Of a stretch of DNA of 64,000 bases, positions 1-12,600 are shown piece after piece; positions within the stretch are counted from its first letter, which is position 1; every line of letters begins with the position of its first letter. Source of the stretch: Conchocele bisecta (lineage: Eukaryota; Mollusca; Bivalvia; Lucinida; Thyasiridae); NCBI GenBank assembly GCA_029237695.1, contig CM055273.1:60625968-60689967 (forward strand), given 5' to 3'. A program made the translations under genes and the position numbers. The notes under the pieces were generated by a model. That model was not told where the DNA came from, did no database searches, and was given only the letters and a program-made list of their open reading frames with translations.

Positions 1-444
1 GTCATGGAATGCACATAACACAAATTTCCATCATTAAAATTGACATCAACTTTTCAATTTCGGTTTCAACTACATGTATTAACGTCAAGCCAACTAACTT
101 AATAGTTGATGCTGATTATTGAAATATACGTGTTAGTGCAGTTAAAAATGTCTGTTGATTCAGACGACGAGACGGCTTCTGAAATTATTTTGCTACAACT
201 GGCACTGAAGACCGTTCAGCTGACTTTCACTTTAGCGTGGGAAAATTCATACCACGATATGTATGTGGCCATATATATGGCTGTCGTGCTTTTTGCAGAA
301 AATATTATATTGTATGGCTGTAACGCCAGTTTTCGGGATAGTCGGAGTTTTCGGGGTGTTCACATATTTTTTAATTTGTAGACATGTGTGCAGCCGCGAT
401 GTTCTTTACGTCTGATGATTAAAATAAGCATGACATTACCTATA
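1..444. other. No gene recognised
   Basis: AT-rich sequence before the first foldback. The longest open frame (106-381, plus) has no recognisable domain, poor initiation context and no splice support, so it is not called as a gene. Confidence 0.4.
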
Positions 445-1127
445 GTCTGTTTCACGAAAGATGCCCAAATTTTACGGCTATATAGACAATTCAAAAACAA
501 TATTATTTTCGATAATATTAAATTAAAGGAAAATTTAAGAATGAGCCTTCTTTTTATTTCGTGAAATTCGGTCAAATATTGATTTTATTACGAAAAATTT
601 ATTTGTCTATGGGAATTTAACACACAGGCAATGTTGAATATCCCCCACCCACTTGAATTCATGTAGTATAACCTCTATCTATACAGATTGAATACAATGG
701 AATTATTTTAGTAGCCCTGTGATTTAACATGGGGGAAAAAGAGGTAAAGAAGTGTGGGAGGAGTCAAAAAACGAAAAAAATTGGAAATCGACTCCGAAAC
801 CTGACTAGATAGCTTGGATATGATGTAACTAAGAAAACAAAAGTTAAATTTTAAAAATCGGTCCAGTATTTCTAAAAGTCCAAAAAATTTCCCCATGTTA
901 AATCCCCATAGACATCTTCACTCACTCCGTGAAGATGTCTATGGGGATTTAACATGGGGAAATTTTTTTTTCGCAATAAAATCAATATTTGACCAAATTT
1001 CACGAAAATAAAAAGAAGGCTCATTCTTAATTTTTCCTTTAATTTAATATTATCAAAAGAAACCTTGTTTTTGAATTGTTTATATAGCCGTAAAATTTGG
1101 GCAGCTTTTATGAAACAGACAGTATAT
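445..1127. repeat. Foldback element with nested inverted repeats
   Basis: The left arm (about 445-600) reappears inverted at about 960-1127. A second, tighter palindrome sits at the centre (893-960), where a stem around AAATCCCCATAGACATCTTC pairs with its complement across a short loop. Related inverted arms, with the same AATCAATATTTG and CCATGTTAAAT blocks, recur at 9955-10510 and partly at 18340-18560, so this is a dispersed non-autonomous family. No transposase reading frame is present. Confidence 0.75.
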
Positions 1128-2073
1128 TAAGTTCTTAAAAATGCCACCAAATCCAGTGTTTGGACTAAATACTGGTAATTTTTGCCATTTATGTCATTTT
1201 GTTCACGAACCTACAGTGATTTTCGTGATTTTCTGCGTCCGCCATTAATCTGCTCTTTAATATTGTTAAAATCATAATCAATAGAAAAGTTTCAAGTTTT
1301 CCTTCACTGTGCCTCATTCATCTACGAGATGATATAACATTAAATGAAAACTCGGGACGAATTAGCAAATTTATTGACACTTTCAGAACATATACCCCGA
1401 AAACTCCAACCATAAGTCAATATTCAAGATGGCTGACTCGTGTGTTGCTAATCAAACAACAATCTGATTTTGAAGGCAAGAAACATTGAAAGAAATGTTT
1501 ATCATTCTATTGAACTGACAATTTAGCTCATATGTTATGTTTTATAAAAATCGCTAGTTGATGAACTTGTTAATACCCAAAAACTAGACCCACCATCATA
1601 ACATTTGTGCGTTGAATTTCTTTTTGTTAGATCTCGATACAAAATTCAATAATATATATATTTTACAACAATGCATATGTCTATCATACTGCAATGTCAA
1701 TGTCACACTGATGAATGGATTTTATAATGAATTCCCACAAATGTTTCCATAATGAGACGATGTGTTGTGTTCAATACCCACGTACCTACATCCAAGGTCA
1801 CAGTTAGAGGTAAAAAAATGGGCACAAAATTTTGATTCCGAGCTATGAAACCTTTCTCATATAATATCCGGTTCATATGTCAAAGTGATGTTTGTTGGGG
1901 TATTGTGATCACTCCTGTGATAGCTCAAGTTTTTTGTTTAGGTCAAATAAGTGAATTTTCAACTGTTTAGAACATTTTACTCATATTGAAAATTGATGCA
2001 TATTCTGCTAAAATAAATGCGTAAAAATGTGCCCAATATGCGCCTTATCTGGAGAATTTTTATTTGTTTACAG
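1128..2073. other. No gene recognised
   Basis: AT-rich upstream sequence. I see no coding signal, no clear repeat structure and no RNA gene. Confidence 0.4.
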
Positions 2074-2142
2074 ATTGAACGTGTACACCTGAGCACCGTG
2101 TTACCAGATGGCTGTTGCACAAGGGAGCAGACTGCAACACAG
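2074..2142 (+). other. LRRC56: Candidate 5' non-coding exon of LRRC56
   Basis: A 69-bp block is preceded by a pyrimidine-rich acceptor (TTTATTTGTTTACAG) and followed by a donor (CACAG then GTAATT). It lies upstream of the first LRRC56 coding exon on the same strand. No homology supports it, so it is only a splice-signal candidate. Confidence 0.25.
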
Positions 2143-2399
2143 GTAATTCCGCTAAATTTATATGATGGCCTTGTGTCTCAGATGTGGGTAAAACTGTTGG
2201 TAAAAGAACATTTTACAGTAGATATGTATTGGTTTTCGGAACATGCATGACCTGAAACAATTAAGTAATAATTCCAAAAAATATTGAAAAAACCTAGTGT
2301 CGCAAACGCTGGTTTTGCTAAATACTGCATTCGTATCTCCCGTTGATGTGTTCGCGATTAGTAGTCATGTGACAAACTTGTTTTGACTGGCCACGATGT

Positions 2400-2596
2400 C
2401 ATCAATTGTCACAAAATAATTTCCAGACTAGTCCATTTATAAGAAGGGTTGGGTTTTTTTCTGTAAACAATCCGAAAATTATTTGCAAAAAAGTGCAGAT
2501 CCTGATGATACGGGTCGTTAACAGCCAGCTCATCTGGATCTACACTGTTTGCACAAACACTGCTAAAGAGATATGTAGTGTTGAAAGGGTTAAAAT
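2400..2596. repeat. MITE-like repeat, AAAGGGTTAA family
   Basis: It shares the blocks 'agactagtccatttat', 'gcagatcctga' and 'gtgttgaaagggtta' with copies at 12712-13165 and 26657-26840. It is non-coding, and the open frames across it on both strands are accidental. Confidence 0.55.
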
Positions 2597-2883
2597 GCAT
2601 ACAAGATGTCTCGCAATCCAATGTTGCCACCACAGAAAGGTAGTCATATTCTTAAACGGCACCTATATATATCCTATATGCAGAAAATATAAAAACAGAT
2701 AAAGTACATGTTGTAAAAGACATATATATACATATTAGCATAGATTACCTCGGCTATTTCTGTATCCTAGCTACATCAAAAATAAAATACACATGCAGTA
2801 ATAAAATACATCAGTACAAGCTGAGATTATCTTTAACAAGAATTGGGTTAAAAGTTGAATTTTTTATGGTACATAAATCATAA

Positions 2884-3092
2884 ATGTGGCTGTGACTGGA
2901 GAAATGCAGCTTATGAGTCTTGCTACCAGTGTAGATCCAGATCAGTCTGTGCATCCGCAGTCTGATGCGGATCTGCATTGTTCACCATTCCATCAATGAA
3001 ACCCCCCTCATGCTACAGGAGTGTGCTACTTGATCAGGAATTACACTGGTCACAGATCCCATTTGCCTAATTTCTCCAGTCACGGGCACAAA
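2884..3092. repeat. MITE, GTGGCTGTGACTGGAGAAAT family
   Basis: The left end starts with GTGGCTGTGACTGGAGAAAT and the right end carries a near inverted copy (ATTTCTCCAGTCACGGGCAC). The family recurs at 11133-11325, 14607-14834, 15957-16842, 18035-18066 and 32551-32605. No coding capacity is seen. Confidence 0.75.
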
Positions 3093-3505
3093 TAACCCTG
3101 TGTATTTTGCCTACCGAAATAACCCTAAATATTCAGACACAATTTATTCTAGGAAATGCTTATAAATATATGGTTTCCCACAACAATGAGTGTCCCAATA
3201 TTAGTATGATGTACATGTCGATCATAATAACAATGTACCATAATAACCCTAAATATTCAGAAACCATTTATTTGGGGAAACACATAAAAATATATGAGAG
3301 ATACAAGAGAGAGCATGCCAATGTTTAGGGTTAGTATGGCAGTACCGGTTTCATCACAACAACAGTGTATTTGGATACAATTTGTTTCCCAAAGCAAATT
3401 GTGTCCGAATATTTAGGGTTATTACGGTAGTTGGATACAATTTGATGTTTCCCGAAACAAATTGTGTCCGCATATTTATGGTTATTACGGTATTCCAGTC
3501 TACAG

Positions 3506-3652
3506 ATGGAGCCGGGTATCGAGCGCCCCCAGAGCGCCCTGGCGCGGGGGGTCCAGATCACCGAGTTCAAGGAGTCGTACGTGAACCCTGAGCCGATCGT
3601 CTTGGAGGAGACTGAGCTACTCATGGAGCAATTCCTCTCCCCAACCAAACTG
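3506..3652 (+). CDS. LRRC56: LRRC56 coding exon 1
   Basis: It encodes 49 residues from MEPGIERPQ to EQFLSPTKL. The ATG follows a possible acceptor (TACAG, or CCAG seven bases earlier). The donor is CTG then GTAGGA, phase 0. The start is chosen because it is the first ATG in frame with the conserved block. Confidence 0.88.
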
Positions 3653-6600
3653 GTAGGACCGCTTGTACACGGCCTGTGGTTGGGCCGTAGAAAATTAGTT
3701 ACTACCTGAGCTCCAGAAAAGCTTTGTGTCGAGTATTGTACCCCCTGATTTCAAATTAAATGTCTTTTATTTTTACAAATGAATTATTGATTGTCTTCAT
3801 TATTAAATAGGGAACAAATGATCAAAATATAAAATGTAACCATTCACTTATTTGAGTGTATTATTACTTATTCACTTATTTATATTGAAATAAAGTTTAA
3901 AATTTACTTTGTTGAGCTGCAAAAAGCAAACAGTGTTTGCTTTTTGCAGCTCAACTATAAAGTAAATTTTTAACTTTATTGCAGTATTTCCACTACTCAA
4001 TTTGAAAATCAATGCATAGTTTCACATTGCTCACATTGCTGTGAGTATTTTGTACTCCCATTGTTGATAATCAATTCGTATTCTGCTGAAATAAGTGCGT
4101 AAAATACGCCAATACGCCAATACGCACCTTATCTGGAGCTCTGACTACATGTAGATCCCATCCAAAGATTGGGATAAAATGTGGCAGTGCAATGGCTTAT
4201 CATTTTATTAGCCAGGATTTTTAAAAAAAAGTCCAGGCTATTGGATTGGCGAAAGCCGGGCGGCGTCCACAATCAATGTTAAGTTTTCGGCTGGCGGGCG
4301 GCGTCCACAATTTCAAGTTATTTTTCGTGTGTCCATTTCTTTGTGACTGTACCACCTAGGACCACCAAACTTTCACAGCTTCATAATCAAGGGGTGCCCA
4401 CCACATATCACTATCCAACATGTTACTTTTTTTTTATCTTGACCCATTTTTTCCGCGTAGTCGACTTAGCCATTTTCAATGTTAAGTTTTCGCGTTTACA
4501 ATGTTAAGTTTTCGTGTTTAAGTCCATTTCTTTGGTACTGTACCACCTAGGACCACCACCTTTCACAGCTTCATAACCAAGGACTGCCCACCACATATCA
4601 CTATCCAACATGTTACTTTTTAGCCAGGTTTTTTTTTAAAAAATCCAGGCTATTGGATTGGCGAAAGCCGGGCGGGGGGGCGGAGGGCGGCGTCCACAAT
4701 CAACTGTTAAGTTTTCGTGTTTGAGTCCATTTCTTTGTTACTGTACCACCAGGACCACCACAAACTTTCACAGCTTCATAATCAAGGGTGCCCACCACAT
4801 ATCACTATCCAACATGTTACTTTTTTTTTTAACTTCACCCATTTTTTCCGCGCAGTCGACTTAGCCATTTTCAATGTTAAGTTTTCGTGTTTACAATGTT
4901 AAGTTTTCGTGTTTAAGTCCATTTCTTTGGTACTGTACCACCTAGGACCACCAAACTTTCACAGCTTCATAACCAAGGGGTGCCTACCACATACAACTAT
5001 CCAACATGTGACCATTTTTTTACCTTCACCTATTATTTCTACGTAATTGACTTCACCATTTTCAACGTTAACTTTTTAACGTACGTCTGGTTAAAGTTTT
5101 TTGGTTAAAACTTTTTCATTATACTATATCTCTGCAACTGCTTCGCCCATTACCTTGAAACTTCACATGGGTGTTTATCATCATCCATATTTTCATTCTA
5201 ACCCCCAACCGTGCGGCCCCTGTGCCCAATGTCAAGGTCAAATTACTTTGAATTTTTTTGTTAAAGTTTTTTCGTGTACTGTATCTCTGCAACTGCTTCA
5301 CCAATACCTTGATACTTCACATGGTGTTTATCATCATTGTCGCACCTGCTTGCGGAAAGCGCGATCCTGTGCCCAATGTCAAGGTCAAATTACTTTGAAT
5401 TTTTTTGTTAAAAGTTTTTTCGTGTACTATATCTCTGCAACTGCTTCACCCAATACCTTGATACTTCACATGGGTGTTTATCATCATTGTCGCACCTGCT
5501 TGCGGAAAGCGCGATCCTGTGCCCAATGTCAAGGTCAAATTACTTTGAATTTTTTTGTTAAAGTATTTTCGTGTACTATATCTCTGCAACTGCTTCACCC
5601 AATACCTTGATACTTCACCATTGTAGCACCTGCTTGCGGAAAGCGCGATCCTGTGCCCAATGTCAAGGTCAAATTACTTTGAATTTTTTTTTAAAGTTTT
5701 TTCGTGTACTATATCTCTGCAACTGCTTCTCCCAATACCTTGATACTTCACATGGGTGTTTATCATCATTGTTGCACCTGCTTGAGGAAAGCGCGATCCT
5801 GTGCCCAATGTCAAGGTCAAATTACTTTGAATAATTGTTAAAGTTTTTTCGTGTACTATATCTCTGCAACTGCTTCACCCAATACATTGATACTTCACAT
5901 GGGTGTTTATCATCATTGTCGCACCTGCTTGCGGAAAGCGTGATCCTGTACCCAATGTCAAGGTCAAATTACTTTGAATTTTTTTGTTAAAAGTATTTTT
6001 GTGTACTATATCTCTGCAACTGCTTCTCCCAATACATTGATACTTCACATGGGTGTTTATCATCATTGTTGCACCTGCATGCGGAAAGCGCGATCCTGTG
6101 CCCAATGTCAAGGTCAAATTACTTTGAATTTTTTTGTTAAAGTATTTTCGTGTAATATATCTCTGCAACTGCTTCACCCAATACCTTGATACTTCACATG
6201 GGTGTTTATCATCATTGTCGCACCTGCTTGCGGAAAGCGTGATCCTGTGCCCAATGTCCAAGGTCAAATTTCTTTGAATTTTTTTTTTAAAGTTTTTTTT
6301 CGTGTACTATATCTCTGCAAACTGCTTCACCCATACCTTGATACTTCACATGGGTGTTTATCATCATTGTTGCACCTGCTTGCGGAAAGCGCGATCCTGT
6401 TGCCCAATGTCAAAGGTCAAAATTACTTTGAATTTTTTTGTTAAAGTTTTTTTGTGTACTATATCTCTGCAACTGCTTCACCCAATACCTTGATATTCAC
6501 ATGGGTGTACATCATTGTCGCACCTGCTTGCGGAAAGCAAAGCGATCCTGTGCCCAAGGTCAAATTACTTTGAATTTTTTTGTTAAAGTTTTTTCGTGTA

Positions 6601-9600
6601 CTATATCTCTGCAACTGCTTCACCCAATACCTTGATACTTCACATGGGTGTTTATCATCATTTGTCGCACCTGCTTGCGAAAGCATGATCCTGTGCCCAA
6701 TGTCAAGGTCAAATTTCTTTGAAATTTTTTTTTTTAAGTTTTTCGTGTACTATATCTCTGCAACTGCTTCACCCAATACCTTGATACTTCACATGGTGTT
6801 TATCATCATTGTTGCACCTGCTTGCGGAAAGCGCGATCCTGTGCCCAATGTCAAGGTCAAATTACTTTGAATTTTTTTGTTAAAGTTTTTTTGTGTACTA
6901 TATCTCTGCAACTGCTTCACCCAATACCTTGATACTTCACATGGGTGTTTATCATCATTGTCGCACCTGCTTGCGGAAAGCGCGATATCGTCGGCATTTT
7001 GGCATACTTCCGTTCGTTCGTCCGTGTGTCCGGTTAAAGTTTTGTGGTTAAAGTTTTTCCATCTACTATATGTATTTTTTTAGTGTCCATGCCTCGCCCC
7101 AAGGCGCGACATGCAGGCCACGGCCATCTAGTCTACAAAAAGTGGGTATAATTTTGTTATCCAAGTGTCTATGCTTGGAAAAAACCTGGCCTTCGTGGCT
7201 TTGCCTCGTTTCTTGTTTTTAACTTGACCCATTTTTTCCGCGCAGTCGACTTAGCCATTTTCAATGTTAAGTTTTCGCGTTTACAATGTTAAGTTTTCGT
7301 GTTTAAGTCCATTTCTTTGGTACTGTACCACCTAGGACCACCAAACTTTCACAGCTTCATAACCAAGAGGTGCCTACCACATACAACTATCCAACATGTG
7401 ACCATTTTTTTACCTTCACATATTATTTCTACGTAGTTGACTTTGCCATTTTCAACGTTAACTTTTTAACGTACGTCTGGTTAAAGTTTTTTGGTTAAAC
7501 CTTTTTCGTTATACTATATCTCTGCAACTGCTTCGCCCATTACCTTGAAACTTCACATGGGTGTTTATCATCATCCATATTTTCATTCTAACCCCAAACC
7601 GTGCGGCCCCTGTGCACAATGTCAAGGTCAAATTACTTTGAAATTTTTTGTTAATGTTTTTTAGTGTACTATATCTCTGCAACTGCTTCACCCATTACCT
7701 TGATACTTCACATGGGTGTTTATCATCATTGTTGCACCCGCTTGCAAAGCACGATTATCGTCGGAAAGCATTTTGGAATACGTCCGTCCTTACCGTCCGT
7801 ACGTCCGTGTCCGTCCGGTTTAAAGTTTTTTCGTTAAAGTTTTTCCATCTACTATATCTATTTTTTTAGTGTCCATGTCCTCGCAAGGCGCGACATGCAG
7901 GCCACGGCCATCTAGTCTACAAAAAGTGGGTATAATTATGTTATCCAAGTGTCTTTGCTTGGAAAAAACCTGGCCTTCGTGGCTTTGCCTCGTTTCTTGT
8001 TTTATATTAAGTGTTACTGAAATTGGTGTAACAATATAATATTTCATTGTGTATTTTCTGAAAATATCTAATGGCAGATTGTGATGAGCATCTTAACCCT
8101 TAGACCGCTATCTTAATTTTTTTGTCGTCTGCTGTTTATTTTCTATTTTCCATTTTTATCATCAAAAACATGCTTTGATAGCACTTTAGAATAATTTACA
8201 ACATGCTTTGACAGCACTTCAGAATCATTTCCATTGGAAATGATTCTGATGTGCTGTCAAAGCATGTTTTTATTGAGAAATAAGGCAAGATATAAAAGCA
8301 ACAGCAGACGACAATTGTTGTGAGTAGCGGTCTATGGGTTAAAGTGATTTTCTCTGTATAAAGCTGTCTGAGTATGTGCTCCTTTGTCATGCTGGAAATC
8401 AGAAAGTATGATTGATCGAGGATTAAGCTGTGCTCAGTCTCCGACAATCGCTCTGTCTGATTTTGAGTGTGAATTTGGAAAACATGCACACATTTTTTAT
8501 ATGCATTTGTCCTGAACTTTCAAGTTTTCAAGTTGAGTTTCAAGTTGAACATGCACATTGTGTGTTATGCATATTCTACTCGATGTTCCTGTTTATGTGA
8601 CATTTCTATACAACAATCCATCTCAAAACTACATGTAGTATGGCTGCAGAGCGGCATTCCAGTTCCATATCAAGTTTATGCACATTGTACATGTTACACA
8701 TTAACCCATTTTATCATTATGTTTGCGGAAAATCCTAAATATTTTCCTTTAGTGTGCTCAGAAGTATATGTCGTGAACACCATTTGAACCGTCTCGTCGG
8801 GACGGTTCAAATGAGTGGGCACAACATATACTTTCATTGAGAAATAAGAAAAATAAAATATTTAATAAAATTCATACCTGTAAAGGTGTATTCCGAATTA
8901 CTGTAAAGGTATATTCCGAAAGGAATGGGTTAATACTCATTCCCCAGTAGATCCATCATTACTGGGATTCACACCTGGGATCTAGTCATCTACTGTTGTC
9001 TGAATACCTGGCACCAAAGTAGGATGTTATGTTTCTATTTGTCCATATTTACCTTTCAGCGGCTTCTGACAGGGGTGGATAATCTGGAGGATATATTCAC
9101 ACTGGAGATGAAAGTGAACACAACAGATACAAGTGTCGGCAATTTTGGACTGTCACTTCCGAATCTCCGACAGCTTCGGGTATCCAACAGTAAAATACCG
9201 TTCATTAGGTAATGGCAAATTCTTAATTTTCCACTCATCCAGATTGGGTTTCACATCATACATTCCCATAATAATAATAGACTTTATTTTAAGAGGGTTA
9301 CACATTTAGTTTCAAACTAATCTTTGAGGCCCTCCTATATGGTTTAATGTTTATGCCGCACCGCCTCCTCAACATGCCACTCGTCCAGATCAAAAATTCA
9401 CTCACGGACGAGTGGATTTTTTCGAGGCCTGGGATGTCACAGGTTGTATACAGCAGAATCTCTCTAAACCGGACACCCTGGGAAGTTCCCAGGTTGTCGG
9501 GTTTAGAGAGGTTCCATTGTAATTCTGGCATACAAGCACTGCAAGACATGTTTATCGGGTTTGCATTCATGTCTGTACTTTATTATTAGAGATAAAAGAG

Positions 9601-12600
9601 ACACGTCATGTCATTTTGTACCTTCGGATATCTGCCTAATTTCATGTCGGAAATATTTTTACAAAATTTACAGTATTTTCCGTAAATGGCGTCAAAAGTT
9701 GACAAAATTTGCAGAGTACATGCGGAATTATATTCCACATGTACTCTAAAAAATTTGTCACCTTTTGACTTTATTTATGAAAAGTAGTGTAAATTTTGTA
9801 AACGTATTTAATGAAATTATGCAGATGTCTGAAGGTACAAAATGACATGGCGTGTCTCAAATGACAGTGAATCGTGTTGAAATAAGATATTGATATGTTA
9901 GTTGCATCTTTACCAAACTTCATCAATCTCCTCCCATTGATGCTCACCACTATTGTTTGCCTGCCTTACTGTCTGTTCCACGCTTTGCTGCCGACGAACT
10001 TTTGGCTATTAAACACATTAAATCTAAAAAATATTTAAAAGTAAGTACTTTTTCATCAATAACAAAAGACACCCTCCCCCAAAAAAATTATTTTATGAAA
10101 TTCCACCAAATATTGATTTTATTGCGAAAAAAAGATTTTCCTATGGGAATTTAACATGGGGGCTAAAAATAGTTGTTTTTTTTAACTATTTTTTTTATTT
10201 GTGGACCGATTTTCAAAATTTAACTCTTGTTTTCTTAGTTACATCATTTTCAAGCTATCTCGCCAGGTTTCGGAGTCTATTTTCAATTTCTTTTGTAAAT
10301 TGACTCCCTATGTTAAATTCCCATAGGAAAATCATTTTTTTTGCAATAAAATCAATATTTGATGGAATTTTATCAAATAATTGTTTTTGGGAAGGGTGAC
10401 TTTTTTGTTATTGATGAAAAAGTACTTACTTTTAAATATTTTTCAGATTTAATGTGTTAAATAGCCAAATGTTCGTCGGCAGCAAAACATTGAACATACA
10501 GTAGTTGTTTTGTGGTCGCCTTGTTTGTTCTGCCAATGGGGTGATTCATATGAGACAAGTCATGTCATTTTGTACCTAAGAAGATGTGTGAAATCTCCTT
10601 AGAAATATTTACAAAGTTTAATATATTTTCTGTAAATGATCGACGTCTGAAGTTGACGAAATGTCCAGAGCAAATGCGGCATATAATTTCACATTTGTTA
10701 TAAACATTTCGTCAACTTTCGACATCATTTACAGGAAATATGACAGTTTTTGGAAATAATGTTCGTGAAACATCGTACGACTTGTTAGATACATAATCAC
10801 ATGGCTTGTCTCATAACAAAACTAATCTACTGACACTTGATGTATATATCAATAAACACAAATATTTTTTGTTTTCAGGGACCTTGGTTCATCATTACGG
10901 AACTTGAATGTTCTATGGGCATCGCGATGCTTACTGAAGGAGTTAGATGGCCTGTCTTCTATGTGCAACCTTAAAGAACTGTATTTATCATATAACGAAA
11001 TCGAAGACATAAGTCCTATCAGTATGCTTGACCAGATTGAGATTTTAGATTTAGAGGGGTGAGTAACTTTTAAACAGAATTGAATGGATACTTTAATATT
11101 TGGTGAATTAGCATGATTAGCAAATTAGATGTTGGTAAATGGGGCTTATGACATTCGCAACCAGTGTAGACCCAGACCAGCCTGTGCATCCGCACAGTCT
11201 GATCAGGGTCTGCAGTCAGTCTAGCAGCCATTACCATTTTAACAAGCTGCAGGACTAACGGTCATAAATTAGACTGACCATAAATACGACTAACCTCACT
11301 TCTCCAATAACAGCCACATTTTACTTCAATATGCAGCCATATCAACACATATTAGCCAATTATTTTAGACACATCAGATTAATTGAATAAAATACATGTG
11401 AAATCATGTGCAACGTCTTGTGTGATAAAGTTTAAATAAGATATATATTCATGTATGTATGAACATATGAAGGTAAGCAGGTGAGCTGATTATCATGAAA
11501 TAATGCACAAGTGATTTGGTCCTAAGATTGGTCCTTACGTTAACTAAACGAGTCAGCGTAGTGAACTGAGTTTGTGAGGTCCGAATCACGAGGGCATCAT
11601 TTCAAAATAATCAGCACACCTGATTAAATATGATACTTTATCGCACATGATACTTTATATAAACAAAGCGAATCAAGCATGAAATACGACCAAGAGTTGT
11701 ACAATTAATTGCCGAAGACAGGCCGTAGTGAAGGTGACTTTGCATAATTCAGAGGGTGTGTCCAAGAACATTATTTGATTATAGGAATGAATGGCCTTCT
11801 TGTGGAATTTATCGGGGTATAAACTTGGAAAAGTCGCGGGAATACTGGACGAAGGCCGGAAGGCCTCGTCCAGTATTCCCATGACTTTTCCAAGTTTATA
11901 TCCCCGATAAATTCAACAAAAAAGGCCATTCATTCCTTATAATTCCAGCATTTTAAATAAATTCATCAAGAAAATGTGTTTATTTTCCGTTTTCTTAAGA
12001 CTTATTTTAACTGCGCCTGACGGTTAAGGAAAGTAGTTCGGCATGGAGTTTACTGGGATATAAATTCTGGACAGAGACTTGACCAATCAAATGTTAGGGA
12101 ATTGTGTAAATATTTTTGTGCTGGAATTATTGGTCAATGGAAACACACCATTGTGGCGTTACCGACATCATTTCTCCATACATGGTAAACACTAGAGCGG
12201 TGTAAACTACTGCCACTCTACAGAACCGCGTGGGGTAATTCACCGTTGGACTTAATTTGATCAGACCTGATGAGAAATCTGTACAAGAAGTGAGTTAACT
12301 CTTACAATGTTTCGTCGTCTGCTGTTTATTTTTTATTTTTCTCATCAGAAACATGGTTTGACAACACTTTAGAATAATTTCCTACGGGAATTATTCTAAA
12401 GTATCGTCAACTCATGTTTTTATTGAGAAAGAAAACAAAATATAGCAGCAGACAACAATTTTGTTTCCCGCATTTTAAGGGTTAATAAGTATAAATGACT
12501 AACCCACAGGACAGTGATTACCATGGTAGCCATTTTTTCAGGAACAATCTGGCGGACATAGTGCAGGTGCAGTACCTGTCAATCTGCAGCCAGCTGAATA

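Noticed and set aside
106..381. 91-codon frame at the left edge
   Set aside because: No domain, no splice signals, and composition like the surrounding non-coding DNA.
5101..6870. Several Cys/Ser-rich frames of 60-170 codons
   Set aside because: All are translations of the ~148-bp tandem array in different phases.
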